Below are positions 22,313-34,387 of a stretch of DNA of 64,000 bases, one piece after another. The notes beneath the pieces are model-generated. The model was not told where the DNA came from. It saw nothing but the letters and a program-made list of their open reading frames with translations, and did no database searches. The position numbers and the translations under genes were made by a program. The stretch lies in the NCBI GenBank assembly GCA_030686995.1, contig CM060696.1, positions 11,693,987 to 11,757,986 on the forward strand, written 5' to 3'. Within the stretch, counting starts at the first letter, position 1. Each line of letters begins with the position of its first letter. This stretch comes from Artemisia argyi (Eukaryota; Streptophyta; Magnoliopsida; Asterales; Asteraceae).

Positions 22313-24014
22313 TGTGACAACTGGCAAAATAGGGAGCCGTTTTTAAAACCCGCATTACATTAAAATTATAAATTTGGAATATTTGAAAAGTTTATTGTGA
22401 CGAGATATTTTACGAACGTTAGTACGTGATTTTTTATCGTACGTTATTTATGGGATTCCATTATTTATTTATTGTTTGTTTTGGTTCGTTCGTGATGATT
22501 TATTTTGAGATCGTTATTTTGGCACTACATTGACTCCGGCACTAGGTTAACCTAACAATTTTAATTATATTTATTTTTGGATCGGATTCTATTATCTTTG
22601 GAACGAGTTCGGTTTGAGAAGTCATTTGGTTATTTAAGTTTCGGGTTTGGTCCGTGTATTGACACCAGGATACTTAAACCCCCTACACACCTCTTATTAT
22701 TCTTATTAGTATTATTAATAAAAAGAAAGTTTTCTTTTTTTGAGTATATTACACAAAAATCCTCCTTGTGGGTCTGCGTATTACAACACAACACACCATC
22801 ACCAACACATTTCACCAACTCTCTCTCTCTTCCTTGAAATACAACCATCGCCGCCCCTTATCACCACCATAGCACCACCACCGCCACCCCAACATCAAAA
22901 ATAACACCATAATCTTAACCATCTTTTCACGATCTATCTTTTGGTACTAACCACGCGCGATTTGGACCACCCTAACACCTCGTATGAATCAAAATCACCA
23001 CGTTATCACCACTTACACCATCTTTTCTCTTGGGTTTTTGAAGAAATCGGATTTTTGGAGCTTGTTTGGAGGTGAGTAGCCACGACTTGTTTTCGTGCGC
23101 CCCGATGTGTACCCAAATCGTGGGTATCTTGTTATGTTCTTGATGGGTTTTGTAAAATAATGATGGGGAAATGAAATTTTGATAATAATAATCCGTTTGG
23201 TATCTTGGGTTTTGGGTGTGACGCGAGTTTGGTACTCGATTCGTGGCTTTGGGTCGCGTTTGGTTTTGTTGTGGCTCGTATGGAGCTCGACCGAGACCCT
23301 AGGTCTCGGTGTGACCCTCCCTTTGACTCGTTTGGGAGTCTCGGATGGTTGTTGGACCGATTATAGGGTTTGATTAATGGTATGTCTTGGTTGGTTTATT
23401 GTTCTCGACTTGTTGTTGTTGTTGTCTTGGTTCTCGGCCGACACACCCCCCGTGGGCTGTTTTGGGTCGAGTGGCTCACTAGAGCTAGCCGAGACCAAAA
23501 GGTCTCAGGTGAGGTTAATTCTTGTGTTTTGTGGTCTCAATGTTGACCCGGGTTTGACTTGGTAGGTCGACCCGTATATATGGTATATTTTGTTGTGGTT
23601 GATATTGTGTTATTATTTTCATGTTGTGGCATACGTTCATGTTGTGGCATACGTTGGACCGAAGCTTTTGGATTTGGTTTACTTGTGTTTTGATATGGAG
23701 ATGTGTTGTCGAATGTGGAATAGGGGACCGATTGTGAGACGGTCGATTAGATGACGGAGATATGATAGTTGGGTGCCGTAGTCGAACCCTCATGTTGTAG
23801 CATGTGGTTATGGGATTGATTTGGACGGAGTTGATTTATTATTGTGACGTGATTTTTATATTTGGACTTGGACTATGAGCCGAGAGTCATGACTCGGACA
23901 TGTGACCAAATTCTATGACTCGATAAATATTTAAAAGTCAAATATTAAAAATAGTACTCGTAATAATATTATTGATAATATAATCGTTTACATACGTATA
24001 TAGACGTGTTAAAC

Positions 24015-24015
<1 letters not shown>

Positions 24016-24096
<81 letters not shown>
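24016..24096. repeat. (TA)n in the 5' LTR of B
   Basis: About 81 bases of TA repeat. The same site in the 3' LTR is about 123 bases long. Confidence 0.95.
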
Positions 24097-24099
<3 letters not shown>

Positions 24100-25139
24100 T
24101 GCGTATATTAAAAATAAAACGATCACGAGTAAACGTATAATAATATAACGATAGTTATTATACTATGCAAATAGTGTAATAAATGTCGGAATATTGTTAT
24201 AAATAATAACTATAAATAATAAGTCGGGTGAATAATAATTAAAAACGTGATTTTTATAAATTTGGAAACTTATCAAGTTATACGAGTTGTGGTTCTTTAA
24301 AGTCCAAGTGGGCTTTATATTGTGACTTTTGTGTTGTCACGGATATATGACGATTAATATAAACATTTTATATATCAAGTGACTTATTTAATCGACAGAT
24401 TAGATCGAGTTATTTGACGATATAAAATGAGTATATTAATGGGCATCGTATCCCACGACGCCCGTAGGTTGTGGTATATGTTTTAGGGTAATAAATTACT
24501 AGGTATCTCGTGGAATTTGGCCGATTCGACGATATATATAGGGAATTTATTGGACTACGATATATACCAAATAGAATTCTTTGTGCAATGTGCTTTAGGT
24601 TGGGTATAATTTTGGAACGATATATTACGTAAATAAATATGGGAGTTTACCAAATCGACGGATATGATAAGCTTCGATAATTATTTAAATAATATGTTGG
24701 GCTAACATTAGACCTATAGTTGGTTTATTATTTTGCTTATTGTGGCTTTTTGGTTTGAGTTGTGTCGACCCTCCACCCATATGGATACCAAACGCCGAAT
24801 TTCAAATTTATATGAAGTTAATTCGAGAAATGGATATTTTTGGAAAGTAAAATGGAATATGTTCGGGAATGGGAATATTTGATTTTGAGGAAATGATTTC
24901 TGAACGAGTTTGATATTGTTAGGAAGTGCCGAGTCTGTAGTCGCCGTTACGTGAGTTGCTTGAGTTTGCTTACGTCTTTCTTCTATCGATTTCTTTTGAG
25001 GATTTCTGGACTTGAGGTGAGTCATAGCCCCACTTTTACTCTTGAACTTTGTTTTCAATACTTGGGGTGAGAAACGTGCAAATGTTTTATGTGGACTATT
25101 ATCGCTTTGTTTATTTAAAACTTGCTATGCTTATAGAAC

Positions 25140-25335
25140 TAGGTAGGATTAAGCGAGGTCTAGTCCCGAACTAGGTAAGCTATTGATTTGGTTATTGAGC
25201 GAGGCCTAGACATGAGCTAGGTAAGCTATTCATTGGTTGTTGAGCGAGGCCTAGTCCCGAACTAGGTAAGCTATTGGATTGATTTTAGAGCGAGGCCTAG
25301 ACTTGAGCTAGGTAAGCTATTGATTGGATTGATTT
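25140..25335 (+). repeat. Four-copy tandem repeat in the 5' LTR of B
   Basis: A unit of about 50 bp, GAGCGAGGCCTAGNC(C/A)(C/T)GA(A/G)CTAGGTAAGCTATTG plus spacer, occurs four times, alternating between 'GTCCCGAAC' and 'GACATGAGC' forms. The 3' LTR has the same array at about 52730-52918. Confidence 0.85.
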
Positions 25336-25800
25336 GAGCTATAGCGTGCACCTATAGGGATGATCTGATTTTGGTTGGATTATATTGGATGTATTATTTT
25401 GGTTGGATGATTGAGGCCTAGTCTAGCTAGCAAGCGTTTTGCGTATATGTCCACTATATTGAATTATGAATCTAAACCTATGATCTCACCAGCGAAAGCT
25501 GACTTTTAGCACGTTTTCTCAGGTAATTAAGTGATGCTCTATGGATGCTTGGCATTGGCACCGGTTATGGATCTATATTTCTAGAATTCTGATAACTATT
25601 GTGGACCTATGTTTATTTCTTTTGGGCCTAACTTTGGATAATTCTTGGGATAAATGTAAACTTTAAAACCCGTTTTGGTTGTGTTTTCTTACGTTTACTT
25701 TATCTCGTTCTTTCATGACTTTGAATGGATACCAATCCCCGTAGCACCCCGAAAGCTTGTTGAGTCTTCCGCTGTATCAAATTTTGGGGGTGTTACAGAT

Positions 25801-25813
25801 TGGTATCGGAGCC
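25801..25813 (+). other. Primer binding site of element B
   Basis: TGGTATCGGAGCC, three bases after the 5' LTR, matches the initiator-Met tRNA primer site (TGGTATCAGAGC) at most positions. Confidence 0.85.
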
Positions 25814-26207
25814 AAGGTTATAGAGAACTAGGTAAATAGACACCTAAACTATAACCGATTTTTATAGAAAACGATCCTCGACCATTGCCCGCCAGCCCGC
25901 CAAGCCGAAGCATCATTGTTTATTATTGAGGTATTATGAGATTATTGAGATGATTATAGATTTGGGATTTCTTGAGATGATTTGAGGTTTTGAGGTTTAT
26001 TGATTTAGTGATATGATGGCGTTTTGAGGAATTATATGCGTTTTTGAGGAATTATATGGCTTAATAGTTTTGCGAATGGTTTTAGTAATGCGGTATTTTA
26101 AATCTTTCTTGATTATATATGATTTGGAATTATATGATGATTTTTGGTTATGGTATTTTGAGTACGCGGTTTAGTTGTTTTGAAACACTTACACCTACCC
26201 TACACCG
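25814..26207 (+). other. Element B leader
   Basis: Untranslated leader with TTTTGAGG/ATTATATG repeats. No coding sequence is visible. Confidence 0.6.
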
Positions 26208-27301
26208 TTGTCACAGACTATGGCCTCCCGTACGCCTGACGTTGTTGAGGATATTCTTACTACACCGGTATTGCCAGCACAGTTCGCCATGGCTCCTGAT
26301 GACCCTTACCAGTTTGCCATGCATGCAGCTACCGTGACACCGACAGGTTCTACTTCAGCACCACCTGCTGCATCTATGCAGGGACCCTCATCTTCTCTAG
26401 GGCTCCCTGGTACATCGAGGCAGCTTACTCTTCATCAGGCTTTGGCTCGTGTGGCTCCACGTTTTGCCCACCGAGCTACGGCACGTATGTCGGTACGCCC
26501 TACTTCACCACCTTTACAGATTGATGCTCACTCTCTTCTGTCTGAGGTGCCACCTCCATCATTGCGTCTTCATCCTAGATCATCTACCCCTTCACCACAT
26601 GGTTCACCTGTTAGGAGACGACGATTGATGATGTACTCTTCCGATGAGGAGGAGGAGGAGTACGAGGGTGAGGATGAGGCTGATGACCCTCAGGAGCCTG
26701 AGCAGGGTGATGATGATGACCCTGAGGAGGAGGATGACCCTGAGGAGGAGGAGATGCCTGATGATGATGATTTGTTAGTGCCGCCAGCTCAGGCTGAGGA
26801 GCCTGATTCACCTATACATCCGATTGAGCTTGATTCACCTGATCATCCATTTTTGGTTGAGTTGCCACCTGGTAGTCCCGTTGAGTCGGATGCACCTTCT
26901 GAGGTTTCTCTGAGCATGCAGAGTTAGGTGAGATTGGTAGGTTATGGGCTCAGATTACTGATCTTGGTGAGAGAGTTACACGTATGTCTAAGCGGATTGA
27001 TAGGGTGACCGTTGAGTTCATTGGGGAGTTGAGGATTGACATGGTTATGGCTGAGAGGAGAGTTACCGAGATGAGGAGGGTTTTGATGGAGGTTCACAAG
27101 CATATCGAGAGTTTACAACGAGGTTTTGTTACAGCTCGAGAGGCCGACCGCAAGCTATAGCAAAGGAATGCCGAGCTGGAGAAGGAGGTGGCTGACCTCA
27201 AGAGAGACAGAGACACCCATAGTGTGGAGTTAGGATCATTATGGAGAGATCTTGATGGCTTGAGGCAGGAGTTGAGGAGCCTCCGCCAGCAGCGTGGCTA
27301 G
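26208..27301 (+). pseudogene. Extra ORF upstream of gag in element B (acidic, coiled-coil protein)
   Basis: This is a protein-coding region separate from gag and 354 bp upstream of it. The likely start is ATG at 26220 ('MASRTPDVVEDIL'). It is Pro/Ser-rich to about residue 120, then strongly acidic (Asp/Glu tracts at about 26640-26790), then Pro/Asp-rich. At about 26905-26927 the frame breaks with a stop, and the next frame continues without stops except TAG at about 27158. That part is a heptad-rich coiled coil ('RRVTEMRRVLMEVHKHIE', 'KEVADLKRDRD', 'LRQELRSLRQQRG') ending at TAG 27299-27301. I do not recognise a domain. In this position extra ORFs are unusual for Tekay elements as I know them. 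Confidence 0.65.
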
Positions 27302-27655
27302 ATGTTTGAGCTATGTTATCTTGTTACTTTCTTAACCGAGGAGTGTTCGGTTAGAAAAGCTAGTTATCTTATTTTGATGTACCTTCCGTTGATTACTCGC
27401 CTTGTTGGAATGATTATTATCTTTGTGTTTTCAGTAGTTGGAACGATGTTGGATTTTTATTGTATGGTTGATGGTTATTATATGGTATTATGTGGTTTTT
27501 GGATATTATGGAAATTGAGTTCCTATGCGCCTTATTGATGTCTTGTGGTGTATTGTTGATATTCTTTCCATGACTTGGCTTCGTTGATTTAATTCTTGTT
27601 GAGCATATGATAAGTTCTATCGGAGACTCACGAACTTGTATGATGTTTTAGATCA
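27302..27655 (+). other. Spacer between the extra ORF and gag of element B
   Basis: T-rich and non-coding. The 78-codon frame at 27302 has a hydrophobic composition typical of T-rich DNA, with no recognised match. Confidence 0.5.
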
Positions 27656-28672
27656 ATGGCCCCACGACGAAACCCTGTTAGAGCTACCAGAATTGGACCT
27701 GCAACGACTACCCCTGGTCGTCGAGGACGCCGTCCTACTCGAAATGTTGAGACCCCTACTCCTGATAACCTGGACACTACTAACCGCAACAACAGGAATC
27801 AAAATGTTGATGTTCAGGGAGACAATGATCATGTTCCACTTAATGCACCTACTGTGGATCAAGCAATGATCAATCAACTTGTGGAGCAACGAGTTGCTGA
27901 GCTACTAGCTGAGTCAAATCATTCCAACAATTCTGCTGGAACATTTCCACCTGTCCGTGGTAACGGATGTCACTACAAGGAGTTTAAGATTTGTGGACCT
28001 ATTGAGATTGGTGGAACTGAAGGAGTGGTTTACTTGGTTAGGTGGATTGAGAAGACTGAGTCAGTGTTTAATGTCAGTGGTTGTGCGGAGAATGCGAAGG
28101 TAAAGTTTGCTTCTTTTACTTTCAAGGGTGAAGCTTTGACTTGGTGGAACAATTACCGTAACTCGGTTGGGAGTGATGTGGCTTACGCTATGACTTGGGA
28201 GCAATTTAAGTCTTTGTTGATTCAGACTTACTGCCCAAGGAATGAGATTAAGAAGCTGGAGATTGAGTTCTGGAACCATAAGGTGAAAGGTACCGATATG
28301 GCAACTTACAATCGCCGTTATCGAGAGTTAGCCCTACTTTGTCCCGATATGATTAGAACTGAGACTCAAAGGATTGAGAGGTATACCGATGGATTGCCGA
28401 TAGCTACAAGGAACGATGTGATTTCTGCTAAGCCTGTAAACATTCATGAGGCTATCACTATCGCTCAACAATTGATGGACTCTTTGGCATTGGAAGAAGC
28501 TGAGAAAGACAAGAATGGAAAGAGGAAGAGGGATGATCACTCTAAGGGTAATGACCGTCGAAACAAGCGACAAAGAACTACTAGAGCTTATGCTATGGGA
28601 GATGGAGACAAGAAGAATTACAATGGAGATGCACCCAAGTGTAATCGATGTTATAAACATCATTCTGGTTGA
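27656..28672 (+). CDS. Gag of element B
   Basis: Chromovirus Gag, 338 residues up to an in-frame TGA. It has a basic N-terminus ('MAPRRNPVRATR'). The capsid-type retrotransposon gag domain spans about residues 100-250 ('YLVRWIEKTESVF', 'ALTWWNNYRNS', 'QTYCPRNEIKKLE', 'YNRRYRELALLCPDM'), followed by a basic linker and the first zinc-knuckle cysteines ('CNRCYKHHSG'). TGA at 28670-28672 sits inside the zinc region, where the frame continues. One change from CGA would explain it. ATG at 27656 follows a GATCA context and precedes all conserved sequence. Confidence 0.85.
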   Translation: MAPRRNPVRATRIGPATTTPGRRGRRPTRNVETPTPDNLDTTNRNNRNQNVDVQGDNDHVPLNAPTVDQAMINQLVEQRVAELLAESNHSNNSAGTFPPVRGNGCHYKEFKICGPIEIGGTEGVVYLVRWIEKTESVFNVSGCAENAKVKFASFTFKGEALTWWNNYRNSVGSDVAYAMTWEQFKSLLIQTYCPRNEIKKLEIEFWNHKVKGTDMATYNRRYRELALLCPDMIRTETQRIERYTDGLPIATRNDVISAKPVNIHEAITIAQQLMDSLALEEAEKDKNGKRKRDDHSKGNDRRNKRQRTTRAYAMGDGDKKNYNGDAPKCNRCYKHHSG

Positions 28673-29476
28673 TGTACTGTGATGTGCAAGAATTGCTCTA
28701 GGATGGGACACATAGCTAAGGATTGTAGAGCTCGACCACTTGCTATGGTTCAAGCTACTCCAGAAACTATGAGCAAGGCAAATGTTACTTGCGATGGATG
28801 TGGAAAGAAGGGACATTATCGGAATGAGTGTAGGGAATCGTGGAATCGAGGAAATCAAGGATCGGGTGGTAATGGGTACAATAATGGAAACCGTGGAGCT
28901 GGAGGAAATCGTGGACGACAAGACAATGGGGACCAACGTGTGGAAGCTGGAGCTGCTCATGGGAGAGTGTATGCACTTGGGAACGAGAGAGGAGAAGATC
29001 CGAACTTCGTTACTGGTACGTTCCTTCTCAATAATCATTATGCTTCCATACTATTTGATACTGGTGCCGATAAGAGTTTTGTGTCCACTAAGTTTGCACC
29101 CTTACTAGAGAAACCCCCGATGGCCTTAGGAATTGGTTATGATGTAGAGTTAGCTAATGGGAACATAGAGAGGATTAGGACTATCATTCGCGGTTGCAAG
29201 TTAAACTTTCTGAATTGTCCTTTCAACATAGATCTTCTACCCGTCACATTAGGAAGTTTTGATGTCATTATTGGTATGGATTGGTTGTCGAAATATCGTG
29301 CTCATATAATTTTCGATGAGAAGATTGTGCGTGTGCCATACGGCAAGGAGATTCTGAACATACCAGGAGATAGAAAGGATTTGAGAGGCCCATCTAGATT
29401 AGCGGTCAAATCTTGCACTAAATTGCCGAAGCTAATGGAAAAAGGAGGCTGCCTTTTCTTAGCTCAAATTTCTTAG
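28673..29476 (+). pseudogene. Zinc knuckles and protease of element B
   Basis: Same frame as gag. It has two CCHC knuckles ('CKNCSRMGHIAKDC', 'CDGCGKKGHYRNEC'), a Gly/Asn/Arg-rich linker, then a retropepsin with catalytic Asp-Thr-Gly at 29057-29065 ('ILFDTGADKSFVS') and the C-terminal 'DVIIGMDWLSKYRA' loop. TAG at 29474-29476 ends this stretch just before the RT leader. Confidence 0.85.
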
Positions 29477-30591
29477 AAAGGAGGGAAGGAGAAAAAGGAA
29501 AGGTGCATTGGAGATGTACCTATAGTTCGTGATTTTTCGGATGTGTTTCCCTATGATTTGCCGGGAATTCCGCCTACTAGACAAGTGGAATTTCAAATTG
29601 AGTTGATACCTGGTGCTGCACCTGTAGCACGAGCACCTTATCGTCTTGCACCTACTGAACTGGAAGAGTTGTCGAAACAACTAGCGGAGTTAGCCGAAAA
29701 AGGATTTATAAGACCAAGTTCTTCACTTTGGGGAGCCCCGGTCTTATTTGTGAAGAAGAAGGATGGATCGTTTCGCATGTGTATTGATTATCGAGAGTTG
29801 AAAAGTTAACGGTGAAGAATAGATACCCGTTACAGAGGATCGACGATTTGTTCGATCAGCTTCAAGGATCGAGTGTGTATTCAAAGATTGATTTGAGATC
29901 GGGATATCATCAGCTTCGAGTGCGCGAGGAAGATATTCCGAAGATGGCTTTCAGAACCTGTTACGGGCATTACGAGTTTCAGGTGATGCCGTTTGGGTTG
30001 ACAAACGCACCGGCGGTATTCATGGACCTCATGAATCGAGTGTGTAAGCCTTACTTAGATAAGTTTGTGATTGTGTTCATCGATGACATTCTAATTTATT
30101 CGAAGAGTGAGAAGGAGCATGAGGAGCATCTAAGACTTATCTTAGAATTGCTCAGGAAGGAGAAACTGTATGCCAAGTTATCGAAATGTGAATTTTGGAT
30201 TCCGACGGTACAATTTCTAGGTCATGTGATTGATAGACAAGGAGTTCATGTGGACCCTGCTAAGATTGAGGCGATTAAAGATTGGGCTGCACCTACGACC
30301 CCAACAGAAGTTCGTCAATTTTTGGGATTAGCCGGTTATTACCGAAGATTCATTGAAGGATTTTCGAAGATAGCAAAGCCGTTGACCAAATTGACTCAAA
30401 AGAGTGTTAAGTATGAATGGGGAGATAAGGAAGAGGAAGCATTTCAGTTACTTAAGGAGATGTTGTGTAGTGCTCTTATCTTGGCGTTACCCGAAGGTAA
30501 CGAGGACTTTGTCGTCTATTGTGACGCTTCTCATAAAGGTTTAGGAGCTGTGTTAATGCAACGAGAGAAAGTGATAGCTTATGCTTCCTGA
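29477..30591 (+). pseudogene. Reverse transcriptase and start of RNase H of element B
   Basis: The frame continues from the protease to about 29800 ('[15 protein letters not shown]', '[19 protein letters not shown]'). A 1-bp deletion at about 29800 then shifts it, and the next frame (29812-30591) has the fingers and palm ('[13 protein letters not shown]', '[12 protein letters not shown]'). The catalytic Phe-Ile-Asp-Asp is at 30076-30087, followed by thumb, connection and the start of RNase H ('[17 protein letters not shown]'). TGA at 30589-30591 replaces a residue usually Arg. Confidence 0.9.
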
Positions 30592-31848
30592 CAGCTCAAG
30601 AAGCACGAGAAGAACTACACCAACCATGATTTGGAGTTAGGTGCTGTGGTTTTTGCTTTGAGGATATGGAGACATTACTTGTATGGAACCAAGTGTGTAG
30701 TGTTTACTGATCACAAAAGTCTGCAACACATCTTGAATACAAAAGAGCTCAACATGAGACAGTGACATTGGATTGAGTTGCTAAGCGATTTTGATTGTGA
30801 AATTCGCTACCATCCGGGTAAAGCAAATGTTGTTGCTGATGCTCTTAGTCGAAAGGAGAGAATTCCACCGTTACGAGTTAGGTCATTAGGAATGATTATC
30901 GTATCGCCATTACCGTCTCAAATATTAGAAGCTCAAACGGAAGCATTGAAAGCAGAAAATCGGTCTGCTGAGAATATATTTGGGATGGCAGAAAATGAGA
31001 AGGGATTTGTTAAGCGTTCTGATGGAGTATTATGTTTTGGAGAGCGAAGTTGGGTACCATTGTATGGAGGAATTCGAGAGTTGATTATGCATGAGTCGCA
31101 TAAGTCAAGATACTCTATTCATCCTGGGTCTGACAAGATGTACCAGGATTTAAAAAAGTTATATTGGTGGCCAAATATGAAGGCGGATATAGCGTTGTAT
31201 GTTAGTAAGTGTTTGACTTGCTCTAAGGTTAAAGCCAAACATCAAAGACCGTCAGGATTATTGACGCAGCCAGAACTCCCAGTTTGGAAATGGGAGCGAA
31301 TCACGATGGACTTTATTACCAAATTACCAAAGACAGCTAGCGGTTGCGATGCTGTATGGGTAATTGTGGATCGATTGACTAAGTCTGCTCATTTCCTGGC
31401 GATTAGTGAAGATGATAGTGTGGATAAACTTGCGAGGTTGTACGTGAAGGAGATTGTTTCTCGTCATGGAGTTTCGATATCGATTATTTCTGATCGCGAC
31501 AGCCACTTTACGTCAGCGTTGTGGCGATCACTTCAAACCGCTTTGGGGACGAGACTTGATATGAGTACTGCATATCACCCCCAAACCGATGGTCAAAGTG
31601 AGAGAACTATTCAGACTTTGGAGGATATGCTTCGTGCATGCATCATAGACTTTGGTAAAGGCTGGGAGAAATATCTACCCCTTGCGGAGTTCTCCTACAA
31701 CAATAGCTACCACACAAGTCTTAAGGCTGCACCATTTGAAGCTTTGTATGGTCGTAAATGTCGTTCACCTATTGGTTGGGCAGAAGTTGGAGATAGCCAA
31801 CTCACAGGCCCTGAGCTTATTTTGGAAACTACTGAGAAGGTAACGTAA
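30592..31848 (+). pseudogene. RNase H end and integrase of element B
   Basis: Same frame as the preceding RT. The RNase H remainder ('[18 protein letters not shown]', 'TDHKSLQHI') carries one TGA near 30763. The tether '[19 protein letters not shown]' follows. The integrase has the His-His-Cys-Cys finger, then catalytic Asp in '[10 protein letters not shown]', Asp in '[11 protein letters not shown]' and Glu in '[13 protein letters not shown]'. TAA at 31846-31848 (one step from CAA) stops the frame. Confidence 0.9.
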
Positions 31849-32339
31849 ATTCGAGATCGACTGCAAGCAGCTAGAGATAGGCAGAAAAGCTACGCCAATC
31901 AGAGGCGTAAACCCCTAGAATTCCAGGTTGGAGACAAAGTGATGTTGAAAGTCTCGCCTTGGAAGGGTGTGATACGTTTTGGGAAACGTGGGAAACTAAA
32001 TCCCCACTACATTGGACCATTTCTTATTTTGGAAAGAATTGGGCCCCTAGCTTATCGATTGGAATTGCCAATGGAATTAAATAAAGTTCATGATGTGTTT
32101 CATGTTAGCAATCTGAAGAAATATCTTTCGGAGGAAACGCCAGTTATACCAATCAAGGATATTCGTGTGGATGAGAGTTTGAATTTTGTGGAAGAGCCGA
32201 TTGGGATAATGGATAGAGAAATCAAATGCCTTAAGAGAAGTCGTATTCCGCTCATCAAAGTTCGTTGGAATTCGCGGCATGGACCGGAATTCACGTGGGA
32301 ACGTGAGGATGAGTTTCGAAAGAGATATCCAAAGCTTTT
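31849..32339 (+). pseudogene. Integrase C-terminus and chromodomain of element B
   Basis: Same frame. It has the GPY/F-type module ('GKLNPHYIGPFLILERIG', 'AYRLELP', 'VFHVSNLKKYL') and then a chromodomain ('IKVRWNSRHGPEFTWERE', 'KRYPKLF'). The open frame runs on to 32385 only because it reads into the C1 LTR. Across the insertion the native protein would end about three codons later, at TAG 49813-49815. Chromodomains are thought to steer integration to heterochromatin. Confidence 0.9.
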
Positions 32340-33747
32340 TGATACGTGGGAATCGCACCAGGCTTTACCTCTCAAGGGATCTTGAGAAGCTTACAACCCC
32401 CACCAAGCAGTGTACCTGATCGTTGTAGTATAGTATAGTGACAAGTACTGGGGGATTGATCGTTCAGCTTAGGAATAGTGTCGCTAGGATTAGAAAGCCT
32501 AAATACTAGTTCTAAAGGTGAGGGATGATTATTTTTGTATTTTATATTTTTTTAGAAAGCAATTAAAAATCTCGGGTTTGAAGGATTTGGGCAGAATTAG
32601 TTGCTAATCAACTAACCCAATACTAAAGATGCAATCAAAATAAAATACTAGAAATGAAAATAAACTAAATTATACTAAAGTTGTGAGCAATAAGTGGAGA
32701 AAATATGTTTACTTAGATTTCACTACTCCCTAGACATCTTTTACACGTTAATTACTTGTTATAATTGCATGGATGACGGATCGTATTCCTTAATACCATT
32801 CATGGGGTGGCACACTTAACTCCCCAATTCTATGAGCTCTTATCTCCTCCTACACCATGCCCAGCAAAACTATAGGGATTTTAAACAGTGGCTCATGCAT
32901 TAAATACAACCAATAAAGACCTAGTGCGCGTCGGTTCATGTTTCTTAAGACGTTCAAGCATGTTACCAATTGGAGATCTACCAGTTTTCTTAAGCCTAAC
33001 ATATAAATCATTCATCCAAGACAAGTATAAACAAGTAATCAAGACATAATTAACATCTAGGTTTCATTAGATCCAAGCAAACACAAGATAGATCTAGCCT
33101 AGCATGATGGAATTAAGACAAGAACAAGATATAGACAACCAACACATAGACATATTGATTGAATTAAAAGAACACTTATCTCAATTACACATGAAAGGTA
33201 TCAAGGGCTTGGAACCCTTGAAAAACCTGTAAAATTCGCACCAAGTTCGTACTTAGGGTTTCTCCAAAACTTCTTCTTTTTTTAAATGTGAAAATTAGAA
33301 AACTATATATAAGAAAAGGGGTCTGACGGCGTCAAGACCAAGCTTGTGACGCCGTCACCTCGCCGCCAAAACTATTCTCGGACTGCCTTGATCTACATTT
33401 GACGCCGTCAAGACTTAATCATTTCCAGGCCGTCATGACTTTTACTCTTGACGCCCTACCTTCGTGACGCCGTCAAATCTCTACTGGATCGTCATGGAAT
33501 TTTGCTCTTGACGCCGTCAGGGAGTTACTCTTGACGCCGTCACCTACTGTTCCCAGCATGAAAATTAAGACTTTGGCATTTTCTTCACTTTTATGCTCCA
33601 AAAACGTCTGAATTGCTTCCTTTTCCAGATTTCTCTCCCAAAGTACCTAAAATCACAAAAGGAACGATTTAGGGCAATATTTGATCAAATAAATTCGAAC
33701 TCGGGCTTAAATGACCCCCTAAAAACGGATCATTTTTCGCCTCATCA
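32340..33747 (-). repeat. 3' LTR of C1
   Basis: On the plus strand it reads TGATACGTGGGAATCGCACC ... TTTTTCGCCTCATCA, 1408 bp. The element-sense TATA box (TTATATATAG) is at 33312-33303, and the TGACGSCGTCA palindrome array lies at about 33324-33542. Confidence 0.9.
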
Positions 33748-34355
33748 TATACCCTTACACTTGAGATTTGCTTGTCCTCAAGCAAATGCGCTTTTATTCT
33801 ACTCAAAAGACAAGTTAGGGGTCATTTAACACTAATATAAAAGTAATTACAACAAATAATCGTTCCACTAAAGACCAATAGACAAGCACGGAGGTCATAC
33901 ACAAGCACCTCACAAATAGTGCTTAGATACTCACATCTCTCGGGTGTAATAAAGTGTAAATTACAATATGGAAACGGAAGATATCTTTCACTACCCGTCA
34001 TAGCAAAATAGATTACCATAGGCTTGGGAAAGGATCAAACCTCCACCACATGGCGTAAGCACCTAGGATAAACTATCAAAGAGGTCTTTTAAAGGGTTGT
34101 AACGTTAGGTGTAGGGATATGAAATACACGGTTTTGTTGGATAAAGGAAGTTTTACTGGTGGCGAGTTAACAATCTTGGTTAATTACATGTACAATGTGG
34201 CGTTGCTAAGCCAAGACTAGACTCGACTTAAGCTAATAAATGAAAAATAACAAAAACATAAAATGAACATAGAATAAAAAGGGATGGCAGTCCGTATGTT
34301 TTTTCTCTTTTTCCTTTTTTTCTATTTTTTTTTTCTTTTTCTTGATTTTTTCGAT

Positions 34356-34387
<32 letters not shown>

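Larger units (their letters stand above)
22313..25797 (+). repeat. 5' LTR of element B
   Basis: It spans TGTGACAACTGGCAAAATAGGG to AATTTTGGGGGTGTTACA, about 3.49 kb, and is near-identical to 49868-53394. It contains a CT-rich and ACC-repeat zone (22810-22900), an 18-bp duplication of TCATGTTGTGGCATACGT near 23619-23655 that the 3' copy lacks, a (TA)n tract and a ~50-bp tandem repeat. I see no gene. Short frames inside it recur in the 3' LTR only because the LTRs are copies. Confidence 0.9.

Noticed and set aside
23938..24126. Minus-strand ORF of Tyr-Ile repeats (also 51479-51709)
   Set aside because: It is a translation of the (TA)n microsatellite in the LTRs of element B.
32340..32385. C-terminal extension of the element B chromodomain frame
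   Set aside because: It reads into the C1 LTR. The native end is at 49813-49815.
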